From contig OX375873.1 of assembly GCA_947359465.1 (NCBI GenBank), forward strand, positions 75,332,278 to 75,396,277: a DNA stretch of 64,000 nt. Reading direction: 5' to 3'. The translations under genes and the position numbers were made by a program. This DNA is from Metellina segmentata (taxonomy: Eukaryota; Arthropoda; Arachnida; Araneae; Tetragnathidae). This document shows positions 1-10,599 of the stretch, piece after piece (the first letter of the stretch is position 1; every line of letters begins with the position of its first letter). The notes beneath the pieces were generated by a model. It was given only the letters and a program-made list of their open reading frames with translations, was not told the origin of the DNA and made no database searches.

Positions 1-2140
1 GAAATTTAATTTTTCGCAGCTGCTCTTATAGATTCCATGTATTCCGAGAGTAGTGCGAATGATGGCTTATAAAATCACAAGCCTGCTATATAAAAGGCAG
101 ATCTGGGGATCGCACTGGTCAAGGAATGTTTTAAACACTTCAAAGGTACTTCCGAGATAGACAAATCTTGCCCTCGTATTATCGTGATAGTAAACAGCAC
201 TTTGAACAAGTGACATAAAATACAAAACAGCAAGTTGTAAGATCTGCCGGAGGAATAACTGTATTGTGAAACTACATTGCATCACTAATAGAAGAAAACG
301 GATGTTTTAAATAATGACTTCACACATTTTGTTAAGATTTTCATAGTGGCGTTCCGATTAATAGTAAACTGAGAATGCCTACCGAAAAACGTTATCTGTT
401 TTTAAAGTGGTGTCGTGTCCATGAATCGTAAAACAACAGTGGAATAACAGCATATCATGTTAAATGATGAATCTCCCCTCTCTTGGTCAGATAAGCACTG
501 CATTCGGGTGTGACAAGGAACGTGCTACCTTTATCAGTTTACTGTCGCGAGTAACATACTACTTTAACTCCTAGTCTGATGATATCTCTTAGACAGCTGG
601 TTCTCTTTATTAGTACCACTAATTGTAAATTGACAGCACATTTACTTTCAGCAAGTCTTGAAACCTGTTGTCAACATTCCTGTCAGATGTTCAAGAGGCT
701 ATTTTTTACACAGTACTCCCTGTCTACACACGGCTTGCCTCTCCCATGAGCCTCGTAGTGTTGAAACCTTTCTTTGGCCATCAACACCCCCAGATCTGTC
801 TCCCATTTAGCATGCGTGAGATATGCTCAGCCGTCAATTGCACCACAGAAAGTATAAAAGGGCTTGGAAGCAGCATGATTCAGATTTCTAGTCATAATTC
901 GCCCCAAAATGACACAAGGACTCCATTTGACTTTAATGCATGCTGCATATCAGCATGTATCACCATCATTGTGGGCTTCACAACTTTCTAATCTTGTCCT
1001 TTCTCAGGTAATTCTGCAGTAACAAAAAGTCCTTTATATTTGATATTGTGACAATCTCATTATCTATTCAAGTACATCACGTATGACAACTTTCATCCCA
1101 TCAAACACTGGTTCCGGGATGTTTTGACTATTTTGGTAATCCTAATCCGTCCTTATTAAGATAGTTGTATAGTAAAAAAAAAGTCTCACTTTGACTTTAT
1201 ATTATGACAAATTGCATTATCTTTTCAAGTACATCACTGCTAAGTTTCATTCCATTAGAACACTGTCTGAGGGGTGCTTCGATTATTCTGGCACAGAGTG
1301 TATTTGTACACTATTTTCCTTCTTACTACTATATGAGCCAATGATGGTAGTCAATTCTGAATAGAAAAGTTTCAAACTTCAGACATGAAACCCTGTTAAA
1401 CACATTTATTCGATTTAAAGATGCATTTATAGGAAACTCATCCATCCGATAATGCGTCTCGCATGTTCCCTGAAAACATAACTGATATCCACTACCTAGC
1501 ATACAACACAGAAACTACTGATGCTATTGCAGGTTTTGAGAAACGTTTAAACGACGTAACAACATCGTTTTAAAGGAAACCATTTCACCAGTTATTGACA
1601 ATAAACTTCCACGCACCAGAATTTCTAGAATGGAAACTATTTTTGGGACTACTTTTATGAGCTTTATAGAAGCTCACAAATTTTAAATCGCCTGGCTTCG
1701 TCATACTTCTCTGATACGAAAAAAAATCATTGGTTCAAAGTGCCTTAATGCTTTCGGTGCGAAGGGTTTATATATTTTACCGGAAATTGTTTTTATTCTT
1801 CGATTTTAAGCGGAAATTTTTATCGTATTTCCGTTTTTAGTAGATAGGAAAAGATACAGACTGAAAAAGTAAGCCTTGATTACATTTTCAATGTTTTCCT
1901 GCTAGCAATAGGCAAGGCCTTGACTTTTCTCCCGGTCTTTTGATAATTTTATAATATTTATTTGATAGTTTGGATTAAATACTGTATTGTAATGATCCTT
2001 TTTTTGAAATAACATTAATTCCCAGTCAAATTGTAGTTAGCAACACTATCAATTACATTAGCAACCCTTCTGGGCAAATTTTCAACAAGGTTTTGATACA
2101 CAGCTATGAGTATTTGTGTACATTCCTGCTGCATAAATGT
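1..2140. other. AT-rich intergenic stretch, no gene recognised
   Basis: No exon, RNA gene or intact mobile element is visible. Two short segments, about 90-200 read on plus and about 690-810 read on minus, resemble one another (both contain CAGATCTGGGG followed by related text), so they are probably two diverged copies of one dispersed repeat in opposite orientation. Short open frames here (for example 668-991 plus) match nothing I know and look like chance. Confidence 0.5.
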
Positions 2141-2149
2141 CAGTAACTC

Positions 2150-2990
2150 AGCTGTAAATTTCGAACGTGGTTCCCTGGTCCGTAAGCGTCTCTCTAACTC
2201 GTCCTACAAATTTTCTTTGAGGTTTAGGTCGGGACTCTGAGCAGGCCAGGAAAGACGTTTTACATCTATATCTTGATACCACTGCTTGACACAGGCAGCA
2301 ACATGACATGGAGAGTTGTCGTCCTGGAAGTAAGATTCGTCCATTACATAAAATTGCCAGAATGTCGGAGGAACCTTATTGTTAAAAATGTTTATGTAGG
2401 CGTCGGCGTTCAATTTACCAGGAACAACATGCAAAGGTCCCAGGTCATACCACGAAAAACACACCCAAACAAATACACCACCACCACCGAACTTGACAGT
2501 TTTAACAATGCTCTCGGGTAACAGACGTTCGCTTGGCATTCGCCAAACCATATCACACCCGTCCGACTGAAAGAGCGTGTAGTGTGACTCGTTGCTCCAT
2601 AAAGCAGTTTTCCAGTGGTCCACTGTCCAGTTGCAACGTTGCAAACACTAAGCAAGTCTGCAAGTTTGTTGGATGGGGTGATGTTTGGTTTGTGTGCGCT
2701 AAAACATCCGTGGATATTGAAGGCGTGCAGTTCTTTCCGCAAAGTATTAGGGTGCACCGTAACCACTGCTGCATGTTGAAACTCACTGTTGATGATTTGG
2801 AGTGTTCTCTTGCGGTTCTTTGAACCTTACGCTTCAAGACAAGATGATCCTGCTTGGTCAGTTAACGGGGACGACCAGCTTGTGCAATTCGTATCGCAAC
2901 TCTGGCAGTCTTCCACTTCTGTACGACAGCACCAACAGTTGACCGTGGCTATGATAATTCTACCGCAATTGCGTTAATAGACTTGTCACT
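2150..2990 (-). pseudogene. Tc1-like transposase, decayed
   Basis: This is a broken DD34E transposase of the Tc1/mariner superfamily, which would cut and paste a transposon at TA sites. On the minus strand the order is an N-terminal helix-turn-helix (INAIAVELS then a stop, PRSTVGAVVQKW), a GRPR-type hinge (AQAGRPR), the first catalytic block, the second block and the third block. Block one reads WSNESH where the family has WSDES, so the first catalytic aspartate is an asparagine. Block two is FQDDNSPCH, and block three is WPAQSPDLNLKENL. At least two stops and one or more frame changes split it over overlapping frames. No terminal inverted repeat could be paired, so element ends are not called. 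The family is certain; inactivity is nearly certain. Confidence 0.9.
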
Positions 2991-3514
2991 ATGTGACAAC
3001 CAACTATAACACATCTTTCAAAGTCAATAAGTTCATTTCATTTACGTAACGTATTTAACCTTAACAGGTCACGTGCGACATAATTACGATCGATTACATA
3101 CGATTTTATGCAAAACCACTGGCGTCCGTTCCATTATTGTAGGGTAGTGTATATCACAAAACAATTCAAGTCTTCAATAAAAGAAAGTATTGGGAAACAG
3201 TCGAGAAATCTCCCATGAAAATCGTATTCCAGAGCCTAACTTAATTAAATATCCTAGTTTTGGTACAAAATACTAACTTGTTAATATTTAATAACTTAAA
3301 CATTATATGAAGTGATGCGTTCCATGTCTCTTCTTTTACATTCCACATGCTAAATTTCATTCTGATCGAACACTGGCTTAATGGAGCTTCGATTTTTTTT
3401 AAACAGTGTATAACTGTATTTAGGTGGGTAGCTAAGTAACGCCGCATGGAGCAACAAACGGGCTCTTGTTGACGGTCCGGAATCAATACAAGGACAATGC
3501 CTTGTCATTTTAAA

Positions 3515-3695
3515 CCATGTTCAGATGACGATTAAAACGTGAGATGGCGCCACCCTTTCCAAACTTCTACACCATGCTAACGTAAGGACATTGAGGCCAC
3601 GGCAAATTTGACGTCCACCAGCCCCAGTGTACATGACAGTCTTTGGCCGATCCGAGGTTCGGTTTCGCAACCGTTGTTAATCCGTTGCACTTTCA
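3515..3695 (-). mobile_element. SINE-like fragment (same family as 34.3 kb)
   Basis: The segment shares a recognisable body with the SINE at 34.27-34.72 kb on the minus strand: a CAGATGACGA motif, a TTCCAAACTT block, a TTGAGGCCA block, a CACCAGCCCC/CACCAACCCC block, then a head containing GAACCTCGGATC, a weak B-box-like match. The A-box part is not clear, so this is a partial or diverged copy. The call rests on the ordered similarity between the two window copies; no target duplication was found. Confidence 0.55.
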
Positions 3696-3844
3696 ACTGG
3701 GCTACAGGCTCCTGTATAGTTGTAGATAAATGTATTACACTCTATAACACAAAAATCGACGTACTAAGAAGGAGTTGTCGGATTGCAATAAAAATTGGTG
3801 GATATGAAGAACATACATAGAAAAACAAACGACTAAAATTTTCA

Positions 3845-4440
3845 GAATAATTGAATGATTTATTTCAGAATTTGACCGTTACAAGCTGTCATCCGGCGTG
3901 GCATAGATTGAAAATGTTCCCGGATGTTGTAATTTCTTGCCAAACTGTCTCTGTCGTGCTAAATGGTCAACACTCCGGAATGTTTGCAATCGCCTTCTCA
4001 TAACGACCCAAATTTGCTCTATGGGAGAGAGATCAGGATACATAGCTGGCCAAGGAAGTGTTTGAAAAGCTTGAAGACAATCTATACCAACACGTGACGT
4101 GTGCGTCCGGGCATTATCTTGTTGAAAATTAAGTCCGAGGTGTCGCAAAAGGAACGGTAACACAACCGGTCGTAAAATATCGTCTACTTAAAGTTGTGAT
4201 GTAAGTGTGCCAGAAATGACTATTAAAGACATCCGGCTATAAATGGAGATGACACTACACACCATACGCCCTATTGTGGGCATGTGTTGAGTACGATAGT
4301 AAGGGCAGGATCCCCTCGCTGCCCTAGACATCTCTATACAAGTCTACTGTTGTCTTCAGGACACAGTTGGAAACGGGACTCGTCACTAAAGACTATACAT
4401 CCCCAGTAAACGCTGTTTCAAATTGATCGAATTCGGCACA
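3845..4440 (-). pseudogene. Tc1-like transposase, 5'-truncated and decayed
   Basis: This is the catalytic two thirds of a Tc1-like transposase on the minus strand. In order it shows the first block VFSDESRFQL, a stop-ridden middle, the second block FQQDNARTH and the third block PDLSPIEQIW, so the D, D and E positions are all kept. The N-terminal DNA-binding half is missing: homology fades near 4440, beside a T-rich run. Stops occur between blocks one and two and the frame changes near 4165. It differs clearly in sequence from the copy at 2.15-2.99 kb, so it is a different family and not a duplicate. No inverted repeat ends were paired. Confidence 0.88.
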
Positions 4441-4444
4441 ACTC

Positions 4445-6930
4445 CTGAACAACTGCTTCTTGCTTCTTGGTGCGTCGATTTTTTTTTTGTTATTGATTAT
4501 ATTTTTAAGAGTGCAACATTTCACATATTCTTTATAAAACGCGTTAGTTTTTGTTTGGGAAAATTTCCAAATTGCATTTTTAGTATATTATATTTCATAT
4601 GCCAGTGCAAGAGAAAGCACGAAAGTTTTTAAACTGTTTGTGTTTAGCCTACAAAACAATTTTTGACGATCTTGGAGAGTTCCAATATACGCATCGTCTT
4701 ACCTATCTTGGAGAACTGGAGATCAGAAATTCCTTTTCGAATACATTGCCAAGGGATTTTGTCCTTTAAGCAAGTTACAATGGAATAGAATAAATATAAA
4801 CCTGAAAAATGGAGATTTGGTCAGAGTGTGAGCTCGTAGGTGAAATAAAACGTCAGTTCCTCGTATAAATCGTTTGAGCTTTTCCAACAAACAACTGAAG
4901 TAACACTTTCGAAAAATGATCTTTTTTTTTTCGGAATTCAATGCACTATGCCTTTTAAAAAGGGTATCAAGAAAAGTTTTTTTGGCTTAAAGTCTGTTTC
5001 TTTGGAGCTGAAATATTATGGTTAACTTTCAGAACCTCTGGTATAAATAGTTGTGTTTTCAGAAGTGCCACAAAAAGAATAGATCGTTTTCCTGCTTCTA
5101 CAGTTATTGCTTGAAACTTATTTTGGGAAAGAGCATATTTTTAAAGAAATTTAGGAGATAAAATCTATTTTACTAAACATGTATTTTTTTGTGTAATTTG
5201 TTGCTTAAAAGGGATTTAAAAGTGCTGAATCAAAGAGCACAATTCTATAATGATTAACTTATGTAGCATGCGTGCTTAAAAAACTCTTCTGTAATTAACT
5301 TGAAATTTAGTTCATAAAAGTCAAGAAGATACCAGAATTCTGAGATTCTAATTAAAATGCTGGATTACAATACAGGAGTATTACACTGTAAATGTTACAC
5401 TCCGATTCATCATAGGGCAAAAACGTATAATGATACAACTCTACATATTTATCTGAACTTACTTTGTATTTGAAGATACCTTTATTCCCTCTTTGATACG
5501 TTTATAAAAAAATTTATTTAACCTTTTTCAATTGAATACCTTGAATTAGAAGTGCAATTTTGAATTACCAATAGATACTAAAATTTATAGTAATTTGCAC
5601 TAGATTTCTTTTTATTTATACTTAGTGTTCATTGTAGATGTAGTATTCCCATACACTGTAGCAATAATCTGTTTAAAACTATTCGGAAAATTTTGTGACC
5701 TGAATTAACACGCTTTTAACTAAATTCATTTATTATTTGAGGAGCGGACCAGTTATGATGGTAGCGGACTAGTGTATTTTTGCATGCGCTGGTCCGTTGG
5801 ACAAGTCACTTTTATTTTTATTTTCTAACGCTGTAGAGGTAAAATGAGTTCTAAACATTTGTATTGTAAGTTGCAATGCTTCATATTGTACCTTGCTTAA
5901 TCCCACATATATTTATAATAAGTATAACAATGAAGAAATGTTATATGACATTAAGTTGAAATATTCGAAAGATTAAATCGAATAAATTGTATTGCTCATA
6001 GTCTAATAATTGTGTATTTATGTATTTTATTTTTTATTGACTAGTTAGATAGATCAGATCTTGCGGTATTGTTAGAATATTTTTAAGTAAAATATGCTAG
6101 TGTTTGTCATTTCAAATGGCACAGTACATTCGCGTGATTGCACTCTATTAATAGTGAATTCAATGAGTAATCATTTCCCTTTACCAGTTGAAAGCCAAGC
6201 GACACACTACAAAATCGAATAAATGTTTATTTCCGACTATGCCAGACTAAACGGATATTCACCCACTACACATTTCAAACCCAAATACGCTACAGTTCAA
6301 ATAAAGTCGATTCCTTCGATGAAAAGGTAATAAAAGAAGAGTAATATACATCTTTCATGAGACAGTCAAAATGCGATCTCAAAAGCCATCTCAACTTTCG
6401 ATGTTGACTTGTTTTTCACTACGTCTTCGCATTTCACTACTCATTTCGATTTCAATAAGCGACGTTGAAAGCGACTTGTAGTCTTCCCATTTCAATTTAA
6501 TTTATTTTTGATGGGACATGCACACGATATTTTTTTTATTTCTCTGTTGAACGCGTTATACCACATTATAAAGTAAATGTGTGAAACCGAGTTGGCAAAC
6601 GATTCAAAATAAATAAAAAGCAGAGGAAAATTGTGAGGAGCTTGAGTCTTTCAATCCCACAATGACTATACTATTGTGTGAGATTTTAGTGAGCTGTTCT
6701 TCAGAATCCAAGTAAATAAAAATTGAGTTGGGTTCTTACATTGAATATTTGAGTCCTATTTCAAGTTATTCATCCGTCTTATGCCATTTCAATGCAAAAT
6801 CTATGGTTTTCGCGTTTGGTGTATGTACGTCTGGGCTCACTCAACACCCTGACGACTCTAAATATAGTAATGAAATTTTGAATACTTTGAGAACTTAACG
6901 GCAATTTCAGGGACTGGACTTAACACTTCA
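4445..6930. other. AT-rich DNA without recognised gene
   Basis: I see only low-complexity AT-rich sequence with short chance frames. A paired phrase (GGACCAGTTATGATGGTAG and GCGGACTAGTG near 5745-5775) is the only locally repeated text noticed. No RNA gene, transposon end or satellite was found. Confidence 0.45.
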
Positions 6931-6931
6931 T

Positions 6932-7171
6932 CAGTTTGTCTTCACGTTTTATATTTGTTTTCAGTTTGTCTTCACGTTTTATATTTGTTTTCAGTTGTCT
7001 TCACGTTTTATATTTGTTTTCAGTTTGTCTTCAAGTTTTATATTTGTTTTCAGTTTGCCTTCACGTTTTATATTTGTTTTCAGTTTGTCTTCACGTTTTA
7101 TATTTGTTTTCAGTTTGTCTTCACATTTTATATTTGTTTTCAGTTTGTCTTCACGTTTTATATTTGCTTTC
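6932..7171. repeat. 30-bp minisatellite, 8 units
   Basis: Units begin at 6932, 6962, 6992, 7021, 7051, 7081, 7111 and 7141. Each starts CAGTTTGTCTTCACG and continues through TTTATATTTG to TTTT. The third unit has lost one base (29 bp); other units differ by one or two substitutions. Because 30 is divisible by three, all six frames stay open across the array, producing spurious repeat proteins (for example a Lys/Asn/Arg-rich 10-residue repeat on minus). Array homogeneity suggests recent expansion. Confidence 0.95.
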
Positions 7172-7486
7172 ATGTTATTATGTTTGTACAACTATATAAA
7201 ATAATTCAATATATATTTTTAATATTTTACATATTTTATGCTATTTACTATCAATTATAGAAAAAATTATTTAAAAAGTCTTTGTTTACTTTTTATATTT
7301 GTTTTCAGTTTGTCTTCACGTTTTATATTTGTTTTCAGTTTGTCTTCACGTTTTATATTTGCTTTCATGTTATTATGTTTGTACAACTATATAAAATAAT
7401 TCAATATATGTTCTTAATATTTTACATATTTTATGCTATTTACTATCAATTATAGAAAAAATTATTTAAAAAGTCTTTGTTTACTT
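7141..7486. repeat. 195-bp tandem duplication including minisatellite edge
   Basis: The segment from 7141, comprising the last 30-bp unit plus about 125 bp of AT-rich flank, recurs at 7336 with only a few changes. Copy two ends near 7486, where similarity to copy one stops. Two 30-bp units (7306, 7336) and a partial one at 7291 lie at the junction. The simplest reading is one unequal-crossover or replication-slippage event seeded in the minisatellite. Confidence 0.9.
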
Positions 7487-7489
7487 TTC

Positions 7490-8880
7490 TGCTTAAATTT
7501 CGTGAGTTGATGTTCGCCAAATGCGTCTGCATAATTTTGCCTTTTAACATACTAAAATAAAATTTAACTTAACAATGTTGGAAAACCTGAGTTCTTATAT
7601 TCAGCATTATTTATGCTACTGTGTTTGAAATAAAAAATCCTAATTCTGGATAATCGATATTTTCCGAAGAATATTTAACCTTCTAGGTGGCTATTTCGAC
7701 GATGTATTTTGTCATTAACTGAACTCATCAGATCTTAAATGTGACCAGATATCTCGTCATTAAAATAACTGACCAGATATCCATCTTGGCATCATGAAAA
7801 TTCAGCAACATTTTACTGACGAGATTTCTCGTCATTAACTGAATTGATCAGATCTGGTGAATGAGGTATTTCATCGAAACAACTTATAATAATACTCAAG
7901 GTTTTGAACTTATTTTTCTTCGTAAATATATTGGTTTTATCAAGTATTACAAGCGGAGTATTTTCGGAATTACTCTTTTCTAATTAGGTTCGAAATCGAA
8001 ATTCGACACTTTTGCTCGTCTTTGATAGTCAACTGATTGTCAACGCAGCTTACACGTTTTCGGACCTTGTGCGATAAAAATCAAAATACATTCCTTTGGA
8101 ATTTCAAACTTCTACTTTCATTTCCAACTATCGCAATTTTAATACTGGCTGTTGATATTTTGTTGCTAAAAATAAGTGCTTTTTATTTAATGAGAAGGTT
8201 TCATTGTAAGCAAACAAGCTACAGATGGAAGAGTTTGCTTTATATTATCAAAATGTTCAAGCTTGATACATATCGGGGGTTCCTATAAAATGTAGTTTAT
8301 TAGCTGTTTAGCGACGGTTGGTGTTTAATTGAGTTGAACAATTAACTATCTTACATCTATTCAGAATGAATTCTTTAAAGTTACTTTTGGCGACCTAATG
8401 AAATCATATTCAAAGAACAAACCATGTTAAGTTTCACGTTTGGAATACAGTTTACAGACGTTTGGAAATCATCGACATGCATTCTCTGTGCCATAACTAT
8501 TCGGTTGTGACACTGAGCGGTTTACAGAACGCTTGTAAACAAATTTACGTCTTTGCTACCATTCCTTATATACATCTCTCTTATTCTCTCGTCATTGTGA
8601 CGTACTATCGGCGTCATCTGATGGATTCCGGTAATTTGGATATTATTCTTGAAGAAGTGTGCGATAATTCTATGTGTGAAATTGTTACTTTAGAGTTCGA
8701 TTTCCGAGTGATTCTGAATTATACTTAATTTATGGACATGAGTGTATTTAGGAGCTTATTAAAATAGGTTATATTTTATTTATTGTGTACACACATTTCA
8801 TCTACATAAAGGATGCGCTATTTTTCAATGACTTTAATTTATTGTTACCCTGTTTTTCAAGCGTTTAATAAAGTTTAAAG
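7490..8880. other. AT-rich stretch with dispersed palindromic motifs
   Basis: Two copies of a dispersed palindrome-like motif lie here (7744-7763 and 7817-7834, around GACGAGATTTCTCGTC), with a repeated text context (ATTAACTGAA, GATCAGATCT). Open frames at 8037-8288 and 8462-8728 plus encode nothing I recognise. The sequence GGACATGAGTGTA at 8734-8746 matches the likely Tc1 terminus at 17533-17545 and may be a Tc1 end. Confidence 0.45.
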
Positions 8881-9423
8881 TTAACACTAGAAGAACCGTT
8901 GGGGTCATTTTGATTCTTTTTTCCAATTTCCCATGCTTCATTTGACCATACAATTGAACATCGAAGCTCATATTTCTTGACTTTGATTAAAAAGCTTCCA
9001 AGTGTACTGTGAGAAATTTTCATATTTCTATGTTAGTTATTAAATTAAAAAATCTAAGAAATACCTAGAACAGACAACAGGGGTCATTTGGACCCTCATG
9101 AGAAAAATGACCGATTTTCAAGTGAATGTCTGTTTTCGAATTCCCGATGCCTAGTTTTTGTTTTCTGCGCATGGAGAAATTTGCACCACAAAATTTAGTT
9201 AGATTGCGATGACTATCGAGACATTTAGTGGGTTCGCTCTAAGCACTGACTGTTCTCTGAAAAGCACTCGCATCCTAGCAGCGCTGGTATGCTACAGAAC
9301 TTTAGGAGGGAAACCAGTCTTGCTACAGCTACTATCGAGAACGAAACTCGACGCCAGTTTCCACAGTTGTGTTCTCGGCGTTTTTGATTTCGACCAGTGT
9401 GTCAACATTTTCCCGTATAAACA

Positions 9424-9999
9424 ATGTCAAGAGGATTGAGTATACAAGAGGCCCTTGCCCTCCTGAAGACGTTAGATTAAGATATCAGTGATTTACACAT
9501 ATCTATCTATACATAGAGAGAGATCTGTGTGTATCAAAACAATGTCACGATTCTTAGTAGCATGTGCTTGGCAACAGCGCAAAGAAGTCGAACACTGTCA
9601 CTTACAACAATCATACTAAATGTGGCGTACAGCATATGGAACTATACTGTAGGTACGGCGAGATGTGGAACTCGTAGATGGCCTCTTTCTGCTTTTTATA
9701 ACTTCTTTGACATTGCTGCACTCAATGCTTGGCTAATTTTCAAGTAATCCCCGGGCTCCAAAAGTTTACATCGAGAATTTATTATTGTCTCGTGGATGAA
9801 CTGCGAATGGCGCTTTGCGCAACAGATGCCCCCAATTCTTCAAGTACAGACCCCAAAACGAAAGAAATGTGCTTCTGAACTTTGGAAGGGACAGAGTAAG
9901 ACTTCCAGCTGTGGGGGATGCCAGAAACCAATTTGTGATAAATATGTTGATGTCACTGTCAAGCGTTCATATTGTTCCAACTGCGCTTATGTCTATTGA
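9424..9999 (+). pseudogene. piggyBac transposase remnant, N- and C-terminus only
   Basis: The remnant begins at ATG 9424 with MSRGLSIQEALALLKTL, a typical acidic piggyBac N-terminus, then a stop. It continues near 9530 with NVTILSSM and GTRRWPLSAFYNFFDIAALN, motifs from the C-terminal part of the catalytic domain. It ends at 9796-9999 with a cysteine-rich tail (KRKKCASEL, SCGGCQKPICDKY, RSYCSNC), the family's C-terminal zinc-binding domain for DNA recognition. The central RNase-H-like domain with the catalytic aspartates is absent, so the N-terminus is joined almost directly to the C-terminal region by a deletion of roughly a kilobase. Stops and a frame break add further decay. Confidence 0.88.
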
Positions 10000-10149
10000 A
10001 CTTTGAAACACATTGTGTTTTCCATAGTGTGTGTTTTTTGTAATCTCACTTTAAAACATGTTGTGTGCTAATTTGTATTATTTGCATTTGTATCTTTTGT
10101 TTGTTTTCTTATCACGTATTTCTGTTAAAGAATATTGTGTAATATTATA

Positions 10150-10345
10150 CATTCCAATATAGTATAACAAAATGTATAATATTTTGTAATATACTATACA
10201 ATACATTATATACTGTGTAATATATTATACAATACATTATATATTGTGTGATATATTATACAATACATTATATATTGTGTAATATGCTGTACAATACATT
10301 ATGTATTGTGTAATATACTATACAATACATTATATATTGTCATAT
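10150..10345. repeat. 31-bp AT-rich minisatellite inside piggyBac element
   Basis: Units beginning TGTGTAATATA start at 10214, 10245, 10276 and 10307, with a degenerate unit just before. Each runs through TACAATACATTATATAT. The unit is itself near-palindromic (TATTATACAATACATTATATA), so the region may form secondary structure. It lies between the transposase remnant and the right terminal repeat. Confidence 0.9.
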
Positions 10346-10599
10346 ATTAACATTTTTTTGTTGCCGTTTCAAGAGAATAACTTTTTAAGCAAGAAAAAAT
10401 AATTAGCTCTAGAGACTTAAAACAATTAATAAAGAAAAACTAACTTTAAAAAAAACTCTTATATACTGTCATTTCAACATACTTTATCAATTACAAAAAA
10501 ATTTAGTTTGATACGGCTTACATTTCAAATGAGGGTCAAGTTGACCCCCAACGGCGGTTTTAGGTAAGTCTAAAAGGCGGCTGTTCTAGTGTTAAGTTA

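Larger units (their letters stand above)
8885..10591 (+). mobile_element. piggyBac-type element, internally deleted
   Basis: The element is bounded by TTAA at 8881-8884 and 10592-10595, the signature target duplication of piggyBac transposons. Its ends read CACTAGAAGAACCG on the left and, reversed, CACTAGAACAGCCG on the right. A second shared block GTTGGGG(G)TCA follows in both ends, and subterminal GGGGTCATTTGGACCC-type inverted motifs occur on both sides. The element is about 1.7 kb, short of the usual 2.3-3 kb, because most of the transposase is missing (see the coding entry). A 31-bp AT-rich minisatellite sits between the coding remnant and the right end. The element could be mobilised only by transposase made elsewhere. 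Confidence 0.93.

Noticed and set aside
668..991. 107-codon open frame as a host gene
   Set aside because: It overlaps a diverged dispersed repeat on the other strand, and its translation has no recognisable domain.
6936..7260. Overlapping open frames with repeated VCLHVLYLFS or KTNIKREDKL peptides
   Set aside because: The 30-bp period keeps all frames open on both strands; no start context, domain or codon signal. It is a minisatellite artefact.
8462..8728. 88-codon open frame as a small gene
   Set aside because: No motif or splice context seen; it ends at a Tc1-like terminus, so it is more likely transposon sequence, but I cannot confirm.
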